A stretch of 64,000 bases of DNA from Kribbella caucasensis (GTDB taxonomy: Bacteria; Actinomycetota; Actinomycetes; Propionibacteriales; Kribbellaceae), in contig NZ_SNWQ01000017.1 of NCBI RefSeq assembly GCF_004361855.1, forward strand, positions 124,001 to 188,000, written 5' to 3'. The notes under the pieces were generated by a model. The model saw only the letters and a program-made list of their open reading frames with translations. It made no database searches and was not told where the DNA came from. The position numbers were made by a program, and so were the translations under genes. Shown piece after piece: positions 1 to 8,445 of this stretch (the first letter of the stretch is position 1; each line of letters begins with the position of its first letter).

Positions 1-112
1 GCTTCGCACCGAGGCGACCCGGATCCTGCAGCAGTGGATGGCCGCTCCGGTCGACACCACGATCCAGTCGAGGACCGTGGATCCAGGGGCGCTGCGGCTC
101 AGCGGACGGTGA
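1..112 (+). CDS. C-terminal end of an unidentified protein (partial)
   Basis: The window opens inside a gene on the plus strand. Reading from base 2 gives 36 codons ending LRLSGR and a TGA at 110-112, and nearly every third codon position is G or C, which is what real genes here show. The tail overlaps the 3' end of the convergent sigma factor gene by 14 bp. Too little is visible to name a family; the rest of the gene lies upstream of the window. Confidence 0.55.
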   Translation, partial: LRTEATRILQQWMAAPVDTTIQSRTVDPGALRLSGR

Positions 113-638
113 GGTGCTCGGCGACTTGTTTGCGGGCCTGGTGGATCCGGGCCTTCACGGTGCCGAGCGGTACGTCGAGCTCGTCCGCGATCTCGGCGTA
201 CGACATCGCGCCGAGGTCCCGGAGTACCAGCGGTTGCACCAGTTTCGGGTGGTTCGACTCGAGCGCCTCGAGTGCCTCCAGCAGATCGAGGCGGGAGCCG
301 GCGATCACCGACGTGGTCCGCGGGTCGACGGCCTCGGGCAACACCTCGGCGGAGGACTCGACCGAGCGGCGCTTGAGCGAGCGGTAGGTCTGCCGGGCCT
401 GGTTCGTCGCGACCACGGTCAGCCAGCCGGCGAAACTTCCGGTGCCCTTGAAGGTGTGGATCTTGGTCGCCACCGTCATCAGGGTGTCCTGCGCGGCCTC
501 TTCGGCGTCCTCGCGGAACGGCAGGAACTTGGCGACCCGGCGCTGCACCTGCGGGCGGATCGCCTGTAGCAGTTCATCCAACGCGGTCTGGTCGCCGTGC
601 GACGCCTGCGCCGCGAGGTCCTCCAGGTCCTCGTTCAT
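99..638 (-). CDS. ECF-type RNA polymerase sigma factor
   Basis: A 179-residue sigma-70 family protein of extracytoplasmic-function size. Region 2 is seen at about residues 20-85 (REDAEEAAQDTLMTVATKIHTF, then GSFAGWLTVVATNQARQ), and region 4 at about 120-175 with the helix-turn-helix MSYAEIADELDVPLGTVKARIHQAR. There is no long C-terminal extension. The ATG at 638 has a good ribosome binding site (GGGGGAG) just upstream. No anti-sigma gene is adjacent; the divergent neighbour is a Ser/Thr kinase sharing a 55-bp spacer, so kinase-linked control is possible but only inferred. Target promoters are unknown. Confidence 0.88.
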   Translation of the reverse strand: MNEDLEDLAAQASHGDQTALDELLQAIRPQVQRRVAKFLPFREDAEEAAQDTLMTVATKIHTFKGTGSFAGWLTVVATNQARQTYRSLKRRSVESSAEVLPEAVDPRTTSVIAGSRLDLLEALEALESNHPKLVQPLVLRDLGAMSYAEIADELDVPLGTVKARIHQARKQVAEHLTVR

Positions 639-693
639 GCTCCCCCAAAGCTCGTGTTCGCTTATGTCCCCTCAGTCACCGACAATAGCCGGG

Positions 694-1713
694 ATGGACG
701 TCATCGGGCGGTACCGGCTGCAGTCGAAGATCGGCGCGGGTGCCTTCGCAACGGTCTGGCGCGGGTACGACGACGATCTCGACGTCGACGTGGCCGTCAA
801 GGTGCTGGCGGACAACTGGGCGTCCCGGTCGGATGTGCGCGAGCGGTTCCTGGCCGAGGCGCGGCTGATGCGCCGGATCGCCAGCGACCGGGTGGTCCGG
901 GTGTTCGATCTCGGTGAGCTGCCCGACGGCCGGCCGTACTTCGTGATGGACTACGTCGGCGGCGGCACGATCGCGGGCCTCCTGGCCGAGGGGCCGGTGG
1001 ATCCGGCCGACGCGCTCTGGTGGGGTGCGGACCTGGCCCGCGCGGTCGCCGCCCTGCACGCCGAGGGCGTCGTACACCGTGACATCACCCCGGCGAACCT
1101 GCTGCTCCGGCCCGCCAACGGCCAGGAGTCCGGCGGCGGCACCCATCGGATCGTGCTGGCCGATCTCGGCCTGGCCAAGCGCGCGGCCGAGGCCTCCGGG
1201 CTGACCCAGGCGGTCGGGACCCCGTCGTACATGGCGCCTGAGCAGGGCCGAGGCGACGGCGGCTTCGACGAGCGGGCCGACGTGTACGCCGTTGGCGCGG
1301 TCACGTATGCCCTGCTGACCGGGCGGGCGCCGTTCGTGGCGGCGACCATCAACGACGTGCTCGGCCGCGACCCGGACAGCAACCCGCCAAGCCTGCGGCC
1401 GTTGCTGCACGACGCGATCGGACCTGTCGACGAGATCCTCGCCCGGGCCTGCGCATACCGCGTCGGCGACCGCTGGAACCGCGCCGACACCCTCGCCGAC
1501 CGCCTCGAGGCCGAGGCCTACCGGCTCGAACAGGAAGCACCCCTGCTCGCCTCGCGCCGCACCACCGTCGGCAACGTCGACGAGATCGGTACGACGATCG
1601 CGGCCGCCGCTGGGGAGTCGCGACGTCGGCGCGGCCGCGGATGGTTGCTGGTCGCCCTGCCGGTGGTGTTCGCCGCCGCGGCGGCGGGTGGATGGTTTCT
1701 CCTTGGCCGCTGA
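694..1713 (+). CDS. Ser/Thr protein kinase, single-pass membrane, Pkn-like
   Basis: A 339-residue Hanks-type kinase. Seen: glycine-rich loop GAGAFATV (residues 14-21), ATP-anchoring Lys36 in VAVKVL, catalytic loop HRDITPAN (128-135, Asp130), DLG (157-159) in place of DFG, and activation-segment APE in MAPEQ. The catalytic-loop Lys usual in Ser/Thr kinases (HRDxKPxN) is Thr132 here, which may lower activity. One transmembrane helix lies near the C-terminus (GWLLVALPVVFAAAAAGGW) and only a few residues follow, so there is no extracellular sensor such as PASTA. ATG 694 was chosen because the kinase domain starts directly after it; the frame is open further upstream but overlaps the divergent sigma gene. 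Confidence 0.88.
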   Translation: MDVIGRYRLQSKIGAGAFATVWRGYDDDLDVDVAVKVLADNWASRSDVRERFLAEARLMRRIASDRVVRVFDLGELPDGRPYFVMDYVGGGTIAGLLAEGPVDPADALWWGADLARAVAALHAEGVVHRDITPANLLLRPANGQESGGGTHRIVLADLGLAKRAAEASGLTQAVGTPSYMAPEQGRGDGGFDERADVYAVGAVTYALLTGRAPFVAATINDVLGRDPDSNPPSLRPLLHDAIGPVDEILARACAYRVGDRWNRADTLADRLEAEAYRLEQEAPLLASRRTTVGNVDEIGTTIAAAAGESRRRRGRGWLLVALPVVFAAAAAGGWFLLGR

Positions 1714-2742
1714 TCAGTAAGTGACCGTGATCCGCTGGTTCAACGCGTCCACCTGCGCTATGCCGCCATAGGGGAGGATCAGCTGGGGGTCGGTGTGGCC
1801 AATGTCCAGGCCGGTCACCAGCAGGGCCGCCGGGTTGTACTCCGCGAGCGCGCGGCTGACGGCGGCGTACTGGTCGGTCGTGTAGGCGGTGCTCTCGTCG
1901 GCCGTCAGGTGCTGCTCGAGGGACCAGGCCTTCGGGCGGCCCCAGAGCACGGCGTCGAAGCGCCTCAGCAGGCCGCGCTCGCCGAGATTGCGCAGCATGC
2001 GGTACACCTGCGGTGCGCTCGGCAGCTCCTCGCTCGTCTCCAGGAAGAGCACCCCGGAGTACTCCTCGGCCGGCAGCATCCAGCGCCCGGCCGCGAGCTG
2101 CCAGTCGATGATCTCCAGACATCCACCCCACAGCCGCCCACTCACCTGCTCAGCTGAGCCGTGCCAGGTCCAACCGGTCCCAGGGAACAGCTCCGGCTCA
2201 GTCTCAAGTGAGCTCGGATCGGCCCAGTCGCGGTCCCGGTCGGTCCAGCCGGACGCTGGCGTGAGCTCGAAGTCGCCCGAGGTGAACAGCGCGGCCCGCA
2301 GCGATCGCTCGCTGTCCGGGTGCATCGCGCCGCCCCGGCCGAACTGCACCATCACGCTCCCGCCGTGAAACGCCGGAATTCCCAGCGAATAAAGGAAGTT
2401 CAGCAGGTTCGTGTTGTCGCTGTACCCGAAGAAGGGTTTCGGGTCGGCCCGGAAGACCGCCGGATCGAGGTGCTTCAGCACGGTGAGCTGATCGTCCCCG
2501 CCGATGGTCGCGATCACCGCCCGAATGGACGGATCCGACCAGGCCGCGTGCAGATCGGCTGCCCGCTGCTCCGGCGTCGACGCCAGCTTCCGGGTCGTCG
2601 GATACTCCACCGGCTCCAGCCCGAACGAGCTCAGCCGCCGCAGCCCGAGCTCGTACGGCGCCGGGAAGATCTCGGGCAGTCCACCGGACGGCGAGACCAC
2701 GGCAACTTTGTCACCCAGCACGGGCTTGGCTGTGAAGATCAT
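1714..2742 (-). CDS. S66 family LD-carboxypeptidase / MccF-like peptidase
   Basis: A 342-residue serine peptidase of the LdcA/MccF family, which trims the terminal D-Ala from muropeptides or hydrolyses microcin-type acyl-AMP. Seen: N-terminal VAVVSPSGG, the loop TIGGDDQLTVL, the nucleophile motif GYSDNT with Ser108, and a C-terminal DIGHTDPQ carrying the expected His. The start ATG at 2742 fits the family; the open frame continues upstream without homology. A TACGGT -10 element sits 6 nt before the ATG, so the transcript is probably leaderless. The gene ends head to head with the kinase with no spacer. Which substrate it uses cannot be told from sequence. Confidence 0.87.
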   Translation of the reverse strand: MIFTAKPVLGDKVAVVSPSGGLPEIFPAPYELGLRRLSSFGLEPVEYPTTRKLASTPEQRAADLHAAWSDPSIRAVIATIGGDDQLTVLKHLDPAVFRADPKPFFGYSDNTNLLNFLYSLGIPAFHGGSVMVQFGRGGAMHPDSERSLRAALFTSGDFELTPASGWTDRDRDWADPSSLETEPELFPGTGWTWHGSAEQVSGRLWGGCLEIIDWQLAAGRWMLPAEEYSGVLFLETSEELPSAPQVYRMLRNLGERGLLRRFDAVLWGRPKAWSLEQHLTADESTAYTTDQYAAVSRALAEYNPAALLVTGLDIGHTDPQLILPYGGIAQVDALNQRITVTY

Positions 2743-2748
2743 GACGCG

Positions 2749-2754
2749 ACCGTA
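2749..2754 (-). promoter_or_regulatory. -10 element (TACGGT) for the LD-carboxypeptidase gene
   Basis: On the minus strand TACGGT is followed by 6 nt and then the ATG at 2742. That spacing would put the transcription start on or next to the start codon, as in leaderless genes. Confidence 0.45.
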
Positions 2755-2790
2755 TCCCAGGGTTGCTTGGCGAAAAGGGCAGGAAGTCGG

Positions 2791-2796
2791 TACGTT
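2791..2796 (+). promoter_or_regulatory. -10 element (TACGTT) for the methyltransferase gene
   Basis: TACGTT is followed by 6 nt and the ATG at 2803, with no ribosome binding site between. This is the same leaderless layout as the divergent gene 60 bp away. Confidence 0.45.
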
Positions 2797-2802
2797 CGTG
2801 CG

Positions 2803-3564
2803 ATGACAAGCTCGGGCGCTCCCGGCGGTTACGACCCCAAGCACTTCGAGTCGCTGTTCGCGCTCGACTCGACCAGCTTCTGGTTCCGTGCGCGCAGCGA
2901 CCTGATCAACTGGGCGCTCGACCGCTACTTCCCGTCCGCCCGTTCCTTCCTGGAACTGGGCTGCGGCAACGGTTACGTGATCGATCGGGTCCGGCAGATC
3001 CACCCGGACTGGCGGCTGGTCGGCACCGAGTTGTTCGAGGAGGGCCTGGCGAACGCCCGGATCCGGATGCCGTCCGGCGTCGAGCTCACCCAGATGGATG
3101 CGACTCGCAACCCGTACGCCGCGGAGTTCGACGTGGCCGGTGCCTTCGACGTGATCGAGCACATCGAGGACGCGCCCGCCGTACTCGCCGGGATGTTCGA
3201 GGCGGTGAAGCCGGGTGGCGGGCTGCTGATCACCGTTCCGCAGCACAAGTGGTTGTGGAGCGGCGCGGACGTCGCGGCTCATCACGTCAAGCGGTACACC
3301 CGGAGGGAGCTGGCCGGGGAGATCCGGGCGGCCGGGTTCGAGCCGGTGCGGATCGCGTCGTTCGTGTCGCTGCTGCTGCCCGCGATGATGCTGTCGCGGC
3401 TGCTGAAGAAGGACGCCGCCGACGTCGAGGGTGAACTCGACATGGCGGCGCCGCTGAACAAGGCGTGCTACGCGGTGATGCGGCTCGAGGGTGCGCTGGT
3501 CCGCGCGGGCCTCAACTTCCCGGCGGGCGGTTCCCTGCTCGCCGTCGCCCGCCGGCCCGCATAA
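2803..3564 (+). CDS. Class I SAM-dependent methyltransferase
   Basis: A 253-residue methyltransferase of the Methyltransf_11/23 type. Motif I is FLELGCGNGYVIDRV (about residues 47-61), followed by GTELFEEGLANAR, an acidic post-I region, and AGAFDVIEHIED as motif IV; PGGGLLITVPQH is the typical post-catalytic strand. The N-terminal FESLFALDSTSFWFRARSDLINWAL resembles methyltransferases that act on sugars or lipids in envelope loci, but the substrate is not evident. ATG 2803 is preceded by a -10 element, not a ribosome binding site. It is divergent from the S66 peptidase and convergent with the aldehyde dehydrogenase operon. Confidence 0.85.
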   Translation: MTSSGAPGGYDPKHFESLFALDSTSFWFRARSDLINWALDRYFPSARSFLELGCGNGYVIDRVRQIHPDWRLVGTELFEEGLANARIRMPSGVELTQMDATRNPYAAEFDVAGAFDVIEHIEDAPAVLAGMFEAVKPGGGLLITVPQHKWLWSGADVAAHHVKRYTRRELAGEIRAAGFEPVRIASFVSLLLPAMMLSRLLKKDAADVEGELDMAAPLNKACYAVMRLEGALVRAGLNFPAGGSLLAVARRPA

Positions 3565-3570
3565 GCCGGG

Positions 3571-4464
3571 TCAGACCCCGATCGGGTGCCAGACCGTCTT
3601 CGTCTCCAGGTACTGCGTGAGCCGGGACAGCCCCGGCGATGCGAACCAGTCCTCCTCGGCCGGACGGCGGACCCGCTTGAGGTTCTCCGCCGCGGCCGCC
3701 TCCAGTTCGCGGGCCTCGTCCGGATCCTCGATCCCGCACAGGTCGATCGCGTTCACGTCCAGGTGGGACGCCAGCCACGGGCCGATCTCCGAGGCGGACC
3801 CGGTCAGGATGTTGACCACCCCACCCGGTACGTCGGACGTCGCCATCACCTCGCCCAGCGTGATCGCCGGCACCGGCCGCTCGAACGAGGTGACCACAAC
3901 GGCCGTGTTGCCCGACACGATCGCCGGCGCGATCACGCTCGTCAGGCCGAGCAGGCTGTCGTCCTGCGGCGCCAGTAGCGCCACCACACCAGTTGCTTCG
4001 GGCAAGGAGAAGTCGAAGTACGGGCCGGCCACCGGGTTGCTCGAGCCGACCACCTGAGCCAGTTTGTCCGCCCAGCCGGCGTACCAGACCCAACGGTCGA
4101 TCGAGGCGTCCACCAGGGACCGGGCCTTGCTGATCGACAGTCCCTCGGCGGCCGCGACCTCGGCGCTGAACTGGTCGTGCCGGCCCTCCATCACCTCGGC
4201 GATCCGGTAGAGCACCTGGCCGCGGTTGTACGCCGTCCGGGTGGACCAGCCGCCGAACGCCTTGCGGGCCGCGACGACGGCGTCCCGGGCGTCCTTGCGG
4301 GAGGCCTGCGACGCGTTCGCGAGAAACTTGCCCTTGGCATTGGTCACGACGTACGAGCGCCCCGATTCGCTGCGTGGGAAGGCGCCGCCGACGTACAGCT
4401 TGTAGGTCTTGCGGACGTCGAGCCGCCCAGGTTCTCTAGTGGGCAAGGTAGGCCTCCAGACCAT
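3571..4464 (-). CDS. Half-length aldehyde dehydrogenase family protein, no catalytic domain
   Basis: A 297-residue protein alignable by eye with the N-terminal, NAD-binding half of the neighbouring 478-residue aldehyde dehydrogenase (YKLYVGGAFPRSESGRSYVV, WYAGWADKLAQVVG, LAPQDDSLLGLTSVIAPAIVSGNTAVVV, PGGVVNILTG). It stops before the catalytic Cys region: no FNQGxxC motif and no ELGGK glutamate motif exist. It ends cleanly with TVWHPIGV and keeps normal codon use, so it looks like a maintained short paralogue, not a decaying gene. ATG 4464 overlaps the upstream gene by 29 bp; a TTG at 4446 would cut that to 11 bp. A regulatory or structural partner of the full enzyme is the likeliest role (inference). 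Confidence 0.8.
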   Translation of the reverse strand: MVWRPTLPTREPGRLDVRKTYKLYVGGAFPRSESGRSYVVTNAKGKFLANASQASRKDARDAVVAARKAFGGWSTRTAYNRGQVLYRIAEVMEGRHDQFSAEVAAAEGLSISKARSLVDASIDRWVWYAGWADKLAQVVGSSNPVAGPYFDFSLPEATGVVALLAPQDDSLLGLTSVIAPAIVSGNTAVVVTSFERPVPAITLGEVMATSDVPGGVVNILTGSASEIGPWLASHLDVNAIDLCGIEDPDEARELEAAAAENLKRVRRPAEEDWFASPGLSRLTQYLETKTVWHPIGV

Positions 4465-5872
4465 GCCGGCCACCCTCGCGGCCGTAGCCCGACTCCTTGT
4501 ACCCGCCGAACGGCGAGGCCGGGTCGAAGCGGTTGAACGTGTTCGCCCAGACCACGCCGGCGCGCAGCTGGTTCGCCATCCACAGGATCCGGGAACCCTT
4601 CTCGGTCCAGACGCCGGCGGACAGCCCGAACGGGGTGTTGTTCGCCTTCTCCACCGCCTCGGCCGGGGTCCGGAAGGTGAGCACGGACAGGACCGGCCCG
4701 AAGATCTCCTCGCGGGCGATCCGGTGCGCTTGCGACACCCCAGTGAACACCGTCGGCGGGAACCAGTAGCCCTGCGACGGCAGCTCGCACTCGGGCGACC
4801 AGCGCTCGGCGCCCTCGTCCTCGCCGACCTGCGACAGTTCGCGAATCCTGGCCAACTGCTCGGGTGAGTTGATCGCGCCGATATCGGTGTTCTTGTCCAG
4901 CGGATCGCCGATTCGGAGGGTGCCCATCCGGCGCTTGAGCCGGGCCAGCACCTCGTCGTACACGCTCTCCTGGACCAGCAGGCGCGATCCGGCGCAGCAG
5001 ACGTGACCCTGGTTGAAGAAGATGCCGTTGACGATGCCCTCGATGGTCTGATCGATCGGCGCGTCCTCGAAGACGATGTTCGCTGCCTTGCCGCCGAGCT
5101 CGAGGGTGACCTTCTTGTCGGTGCCCGCGACCGCCTTGGCGATCGCCCGGCCGACCGCGGTCGAACCGGTGAACGCGACCTTGTCGACGCCCTCGTGGGT
5201 GACCAGATTCTCGCCGGTCCTGCCCGCGCCGGTGATGATGTTGACGACACCCGGCGGCAGGTCGGCCTGCTGGCAGATCTCCGCGAACGCGAGCGCGGTA
5301 AGCGGGGTAGTCTCAGCCGGCTTGAGTACGACGGTGTTGCCCGCGGCGAGGGCCGGCGCGATCTTCCAGGCCAGCATCAGCAACGGGAAGTTCCACGGGA
5401 TCACCTGACCCGCGACCCCCCACGGCTGCGGGTCCGGGCCGGCGCCGGCGTACTCGAGCTTGTCGGCCCAGCCCGCGTAGTAGAAGAAGTGCGCGGCGAC
5501 CAGCGGTACGTCGACGTCGCGGGACTCGCGGATCGGCTTGCCGTTGTCCAGCGACTCCAGCACCGCCAGTTCGCGGGCCCGCTCCTGGATCAACCGGGCG
5601 ATCCGGAACAGGTACTTCGCCCGGTCGCGGCCCGGCATCGGGCCCCAGACCTTCTCGTGCGCCTTCCGGGCCGCCTTCACCGCCTTGTCCACATCGGCCG
5701 GACCGGCTTCGCTGACCTCGGCCAGCACCTCCTCCGACGCGGGGCTGACGGTCTTGAACGGCTTACCGTCGGTCGCTTCGACGAAGGCGCCGTTGATGAA
5801 CAAGCCGTACGACGACTTGATGTCCACGATGGCCCGGGATTCCGGCGCCGGTGCGTACTCGAATCTGCTCAT
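4436..5872 (-). CDS. NAD-dependent aldehyde dehydrogenase
   Basis: A 478-residue, full-length aldehyde dehydrogenase. Seen: NAD-binding FTGSTAVGRAIA, general-base Glu258 in LELGGKAAN, and the nucleophile Cys292 in FNQGHVCCAG; PWNFPLLMLAWKIAPALAAGNTVVLKPAE is the classic coenzyme region. It lies 3 bp downstream of deoC and overlaps the short paralogue, so all three are almost certainly one transcript. DeoC releases acetaldehyde, and oxidation of that acetaldehyde to acetate is the natural job for this enzyme in the operon; that substrate is inferred from context, since the family is broad. Confidence 0.92.
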   Translation of the reverse strand: MSRFEYAPAPESRAIVDIKSSYGLFINGAFVEATDGKPFKTVSPASEEVLAEVSEAGPADVDKAVKAARKAHEKVWGPMPGRDRAKYLFRIARLIQERARELAVLESLDNGKPIRESRDVDVPLVAAHFFYYAGWADKLEYAGAGPDPQPWGVAGQVIPWNFPLLMLAWKIAPALAAGNTVVLKPAETTPLTALAFAEICQQADLPPGVVNIITGAGRTGENLVTHEGVDKVAFTGSTAVGRAIAKAVAGTDKKVTLELGGKAANIVFEDAPIDQTIEGIVNGIFFNQGHVCCAGSRLLVQESVYDEVLARLKRRMGTLRIGDPLDKNTDIGAINSPEQLARIRELSQVGEDEGAERWSPECELPSQGYWFPPTVFTGVSQAHRIAREEIFGPVLSVLTFRTPAEAVEKANNTPFGLSAGVWTEKGSRILWMANQLRAGVVWANTFNRFDPASPFGGYKESGYGREGGRHGLEAYLAH

Positions 5873-5875
5873 GCC

Positions 5876-6844
5876 TCAGTCCAGCGTGAAATAGTCGGGT
5901 CCGGAGTAGTTCCCGGTGGCCAGCTTGGTGCGTTGCATCAGCAGGTCGTTCAGCAGACTGGACGCGCCGAAGCGGAACAGCTCCGGGTCCAGCCAATCGG
6001 GTCCGGCCGTCTCGTTGACCATCACCAGGTACTTGATCGCGTCCTTCGAGGTCCGGATCCCACCGGCCGGTTTGACGCCGATGTGCAGCCCGGTGTTCTC
6101 GTGGTAGTCCCGGACCGCCTCCAGCATCACCAGCGTCACCGGCAGCGTCGCCGCCGGGGACACCTTGCCGGTCGAGGTCTTGATGAAGTCCGCGCCGGCC
6201 AGCATCGCCAGCCAGGACGCGCGCCGGACGTTGTCGTAGGTGACCAGTTCGCCGGTCTCCAGGATCACCTTCAGATGAGCGTCACCGGCCGCCTCGCGGA
6301 TCGCGGTGATCTCGTCGAAGACCATCCCGTACCGGCCGGACAGGAACGCGCCCCGGTCGATCACCATGTCGACCTCGTCGGCGCCGGCGGCCACCGCGTC
6401 CTTGGTGTCCTGCACCTTGATCGCCAGACTCGACCGCCCACTCGGGAACGCGGTCGCCACACTCGCCACGTTGATCCCCGAACCCCTGAGCTCGTACTTC
6501 GCGGTGGCGACGAGGTCGGGGTACACGCAGACGGCGGCGACCTGCGGCGCGGTCGAGTCGGCCGGGTCGGGCCGCCTCGCCTTCGCGCACAGCGCCCGCA
6601 CCTTGCCCGGGGTGTCCTGCCCCTCCAGGGTGGTCAGGTCGATCATCTGGATCGCCAGATCGAGCGCGTACGCCTTGGCGGTGGTCTTGATCGACCGGGT
6701 ACTCAGCGTCGCGGCCCGGGCCTCGGCGCCGACCTGGTCAACGCCGGGCAACCCCAGCAGGAACCGGCGCAGCCGATCCTCTGAAGAGGTCACGTCGGCC
6801 AGCCCGTCAACGCCGGCACCGACGCCGCTGTCGATAGTCGTCAC
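5876..6844 (-). CDS. deoC: Deoxyribose-phosphate aldolase
   Basis: A 322-residue class I aldolase that splits 2-deoxyribose-5-phosphate into glyceraldehyde-3-phosphate and acetaldehyde in deoxynucleoside breakdown. The Schiff-base lysine is Lys222 in DFIKTSTGK, and the proton-relay lysine is in GVKPAGGIRTSKDA; EVDMVIDRGAF is also typical. The protein is longer than the E. coli enzyme (about 260) because of an N-terminal region of some 70 residues, as in other actinobacterial DeoC proteins. First gene of a three-gene operon with two aldehyde dehydrogenase family proteins. No DeoR-type site was recognised in the short upstream spacer. Confidence 0.93.
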   Translation of the reverse strand: MTTIDSGVGAGVDGLADVTSSEDRLRRFLLGLPGVDQVGAEARAATLSTRSIKTTAKAYALDLAIQMIDLTTLEGQDTPGKVRALCAKARRPDPADSTAPQVAAVCVYPDLVATAKYELRGSGINVASVATAFPSGRSSLAIKVQDTKDAVAAGADEVDMVIDRGAFLSGRYGMVFDEITAIREAAGDAHLKVILETGELVTYDNVRRASWLAMLAGADFIKTSTGKVSPAATLPVTLVMLEAVRDYHENTGLHIGVKPAGGIRTSKDAIKYLVMVNETAGPDWLDPELFRFGASSLLNDLLMQRTKLATGNYSGPDYFTLD

Positions 6845-6887
6845 CCTCGGCAGTCTAGTCCGATTCCCACCCCCTGCTGGCGGGAGC

Positions 6888-6893
6888 TACCTT
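6888..6893 (+). promoter_or_regulatory. -10 element (TACCTT) for the PH-domain gene
   Basis: TACCTT is followed by 6 nt and then the GTG at 6900, with no Shine-Dalgarno sequence. It supports the GTG as the real, leaderless start. Confidence 0.45.
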
Positions 6894-6899
6894 GTCCGG

Positions 6900-7469
6900 G
6901 TGAAACCGAAGGTGTCTGAGAACGAGCAGTATCTGTCCCAGTCGAACCGGATCACCGGGGCCGTGGTGATGCTGATCGGGCTGGTCGGGCTGATCGACAT
7001 CGTGATCGAGTGGCGGACGATGGGCGGTCTGCTGGTCTCCGCGCTGATCGGGATCCTGATGGTGCTGACGTACGTCGGGCTGTTCCGGCCGTCGGTCACA
7101 CTGCGCCCCGACGGTCTGCTGATCCGTAACCATGTCCGCGACCACCAGGTGCCGTGGAACCTGATCACCGACGTGGACGTGACCGACATCCTGCGGGTGC
7201 ACACCGGGGAGGACGCGAAGATCCGCTGCCCGGGCGTCCAGGTGGTGATGAAGGACATGCGTAAGCAACGCGTCGGCGGCCGCAAGCTCGGCGCGGAGAA
7301 CTCGATCACCCGCGCCGACTTCGTGGTCGACCGGATCGAGAACCACCGCGAGAGGTACGCGTCGACGGCCGACCCCGACGCCAAGATCGTCACGAGCTGG
7401 GCCAAGCCCGAGCTCTACATCCTGGCCGCCCTGGTCGTCGTCGGCGTGCTTGCCCAATTCCTCCGTTGA
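6900..7469 (+). CDS. Membrane protein with bacterial PH domain
   Basis: A 189-residue protein with two hydrophobic helices near the N-terminus (AVVMLIGLVGLIDIVI and LLVSALIGILMVLTYVGLF), a cytosolic region beginning RPDGLLIRNHVRDHQVPWNLITDVDVTD that matches the short bacterial PH-like fold, and one C-terminal helix (YILAALVVVGVLAQFL). GTG 6900 is chosen from the -10 element just upstream. It overlaps the next gene by 4 bp (TTGA), so the two are co-transcribed. Its molecular role is not known for the family. Confidence 0.8.
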   Translation: MKPKVSENEQYLSQSNRITGAVVMLIGLVGLIDIVIEWRTMGGLLVSALIGILMVLTYVGLFRPSVTLRPDGLLIRNHVRDHQVPWNLITDVDVTDILRVHTGEDAKIRCPGVQVVMKDMRKQRVGGRKLGAENSITRADFVVDRIENHRERYASTADPDAKIVTSWAKPELYILAALVVVGVLAQFLR

Positions 7470-8299
7470 CCCCACGAACCCGCCGCGCGTTCCTGATCGG
7501 CGGTGTCGCTGCGTTGGCGGGCGGCGTCGGATTACTGGAGGCCGGCGTACTCCCGGGCCGCGCCCGCGTGCACGACGTACTGGGGTTGACCGGCGAGGAC
7601 GGTGTCGTACCGGACGTTCCAGCCGGGCCGACCGTGTCCGGCAGCTTCGCGTCCGCGGCGCGTCGTACGACGGTCGGCTACACCGTGATCTACCCATACG
7701 GCCAGCGACCCGACGCTCGGATCCCGGTCGTCCTCATGTTGCACGGTCGCGGCGGCGACCACTCATCGGCGATCAATGATCTCGGGGCCGACCGGTTTCT
7801 GAGTCAGGTCGTTCAATCCGGTACTACGCCGTTCGCGCTTGTCGCGGTCGACGGCGGCCGGGACAACTACTGGCATCGGCGCGCGACCGGCGACGATCCT
7901 CAGCGTATGCTCACCGCGGAACTCCTTCCCCTGTTGACGAAACGCGGCCTGCGGACCGACCGGTACGGCGTACTCGGGTGGTCGATGGGCGGGTACGGTG
8001 CGCTCCTGCTCGCGACGGGTGGGCGAAGCGGGCTGGTGGCTGCGGGGGCGATGAGTCCGGCGCTCTGGCATGAGTACGGCGACACGACGGACGGGGCATT
8101 CGACGGGCCGGACGACTTCCGGGCGCATCAGGTGTTCGGCCGGACCGGCGAGTTCCGGAATGTTGCTCTGCGCATCGATTGTGGGCGGGACGATCCGTTC
8201 GCCGGTGCTACCCGGGATCTGCGGATCGAGGTTCGGGCCGAGGGCGGGTTGCAGGCCGGGGCGCCATACCGCTGGTTACTGGCGCCGCATGCTGCCTGA
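7466..8299 (+). CDS. Exported alpha/beta-hydrolase esterase (Tat signal)
   Basis: A 277-residue hydrolase of the esterase-D/feruloyl-esterase kind. The N-terminus RTRRAFLIGGVAALAGGVGLLEAG is a twin-arginine signal peptide. The oxyanion-hole strand VVLMLHGRGGDHSSAIN and the nucleophile elbow GWSMGGYGALLLA (Ser in GWSMG) are clear; RIDCGRDDPFAG supplies the acid and LLAPHAA the probable His at the C-terminus. The start is a TTG at 7466 that overlaps the previous stop. Substrate is unknown; surface ester or mycolyl-transferase-like activity is conceivable because the fold is shared with antigen 85 and esterase D proteins. Confidence 0.83.
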   Translation: MTPRTRRAFLIGGVAALAGGVGLLEAGVLPGRARVHDVLGLTGEDGVVPDVPAGPTVSGSFASAARRTTVGYTVIYPYGQRPDARIPVVLMLHGRGGDHSSAINDLGADRFLSQVVQSGTTPFALVAVDGGRDNYWHRRATGDDPQRMLTAELLPLLTKRGLRTDRYGVLGWSMGGYGALLLATGGRSGLVAAGAMSPALWHEYGDTTDGAFDGPDDFRAHQVFGRTGEFRNVALRIDCGRDDPFAGATRDLRIEVRAEGGLQAGAPYRWLLAPHAA

Positions 8300-8445
8300 C
8301 CAACTGCGGTTCCTGGGCCGGATTTTGGCCGAATGAGGGGAACTTCACGCCGAAGTGCCGCGTCGGAGCCCGTGTTCGATCGGAGTTGACCTCCCGGTGA
8401 TCCAGGATGACTCCGTAAGTCCCCCAGTACTCGAGAGTGGAGCGC

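Noticed and set aside
5003..6784. Long plus-strand open frame of 593 codons opposite the deoC operon
   Set aside because: It lies antisense to three clear genes, has an Arg/Gly/Asp-rich composition typical of shadow frames in high-GC DNA, and has no recognisable domain.
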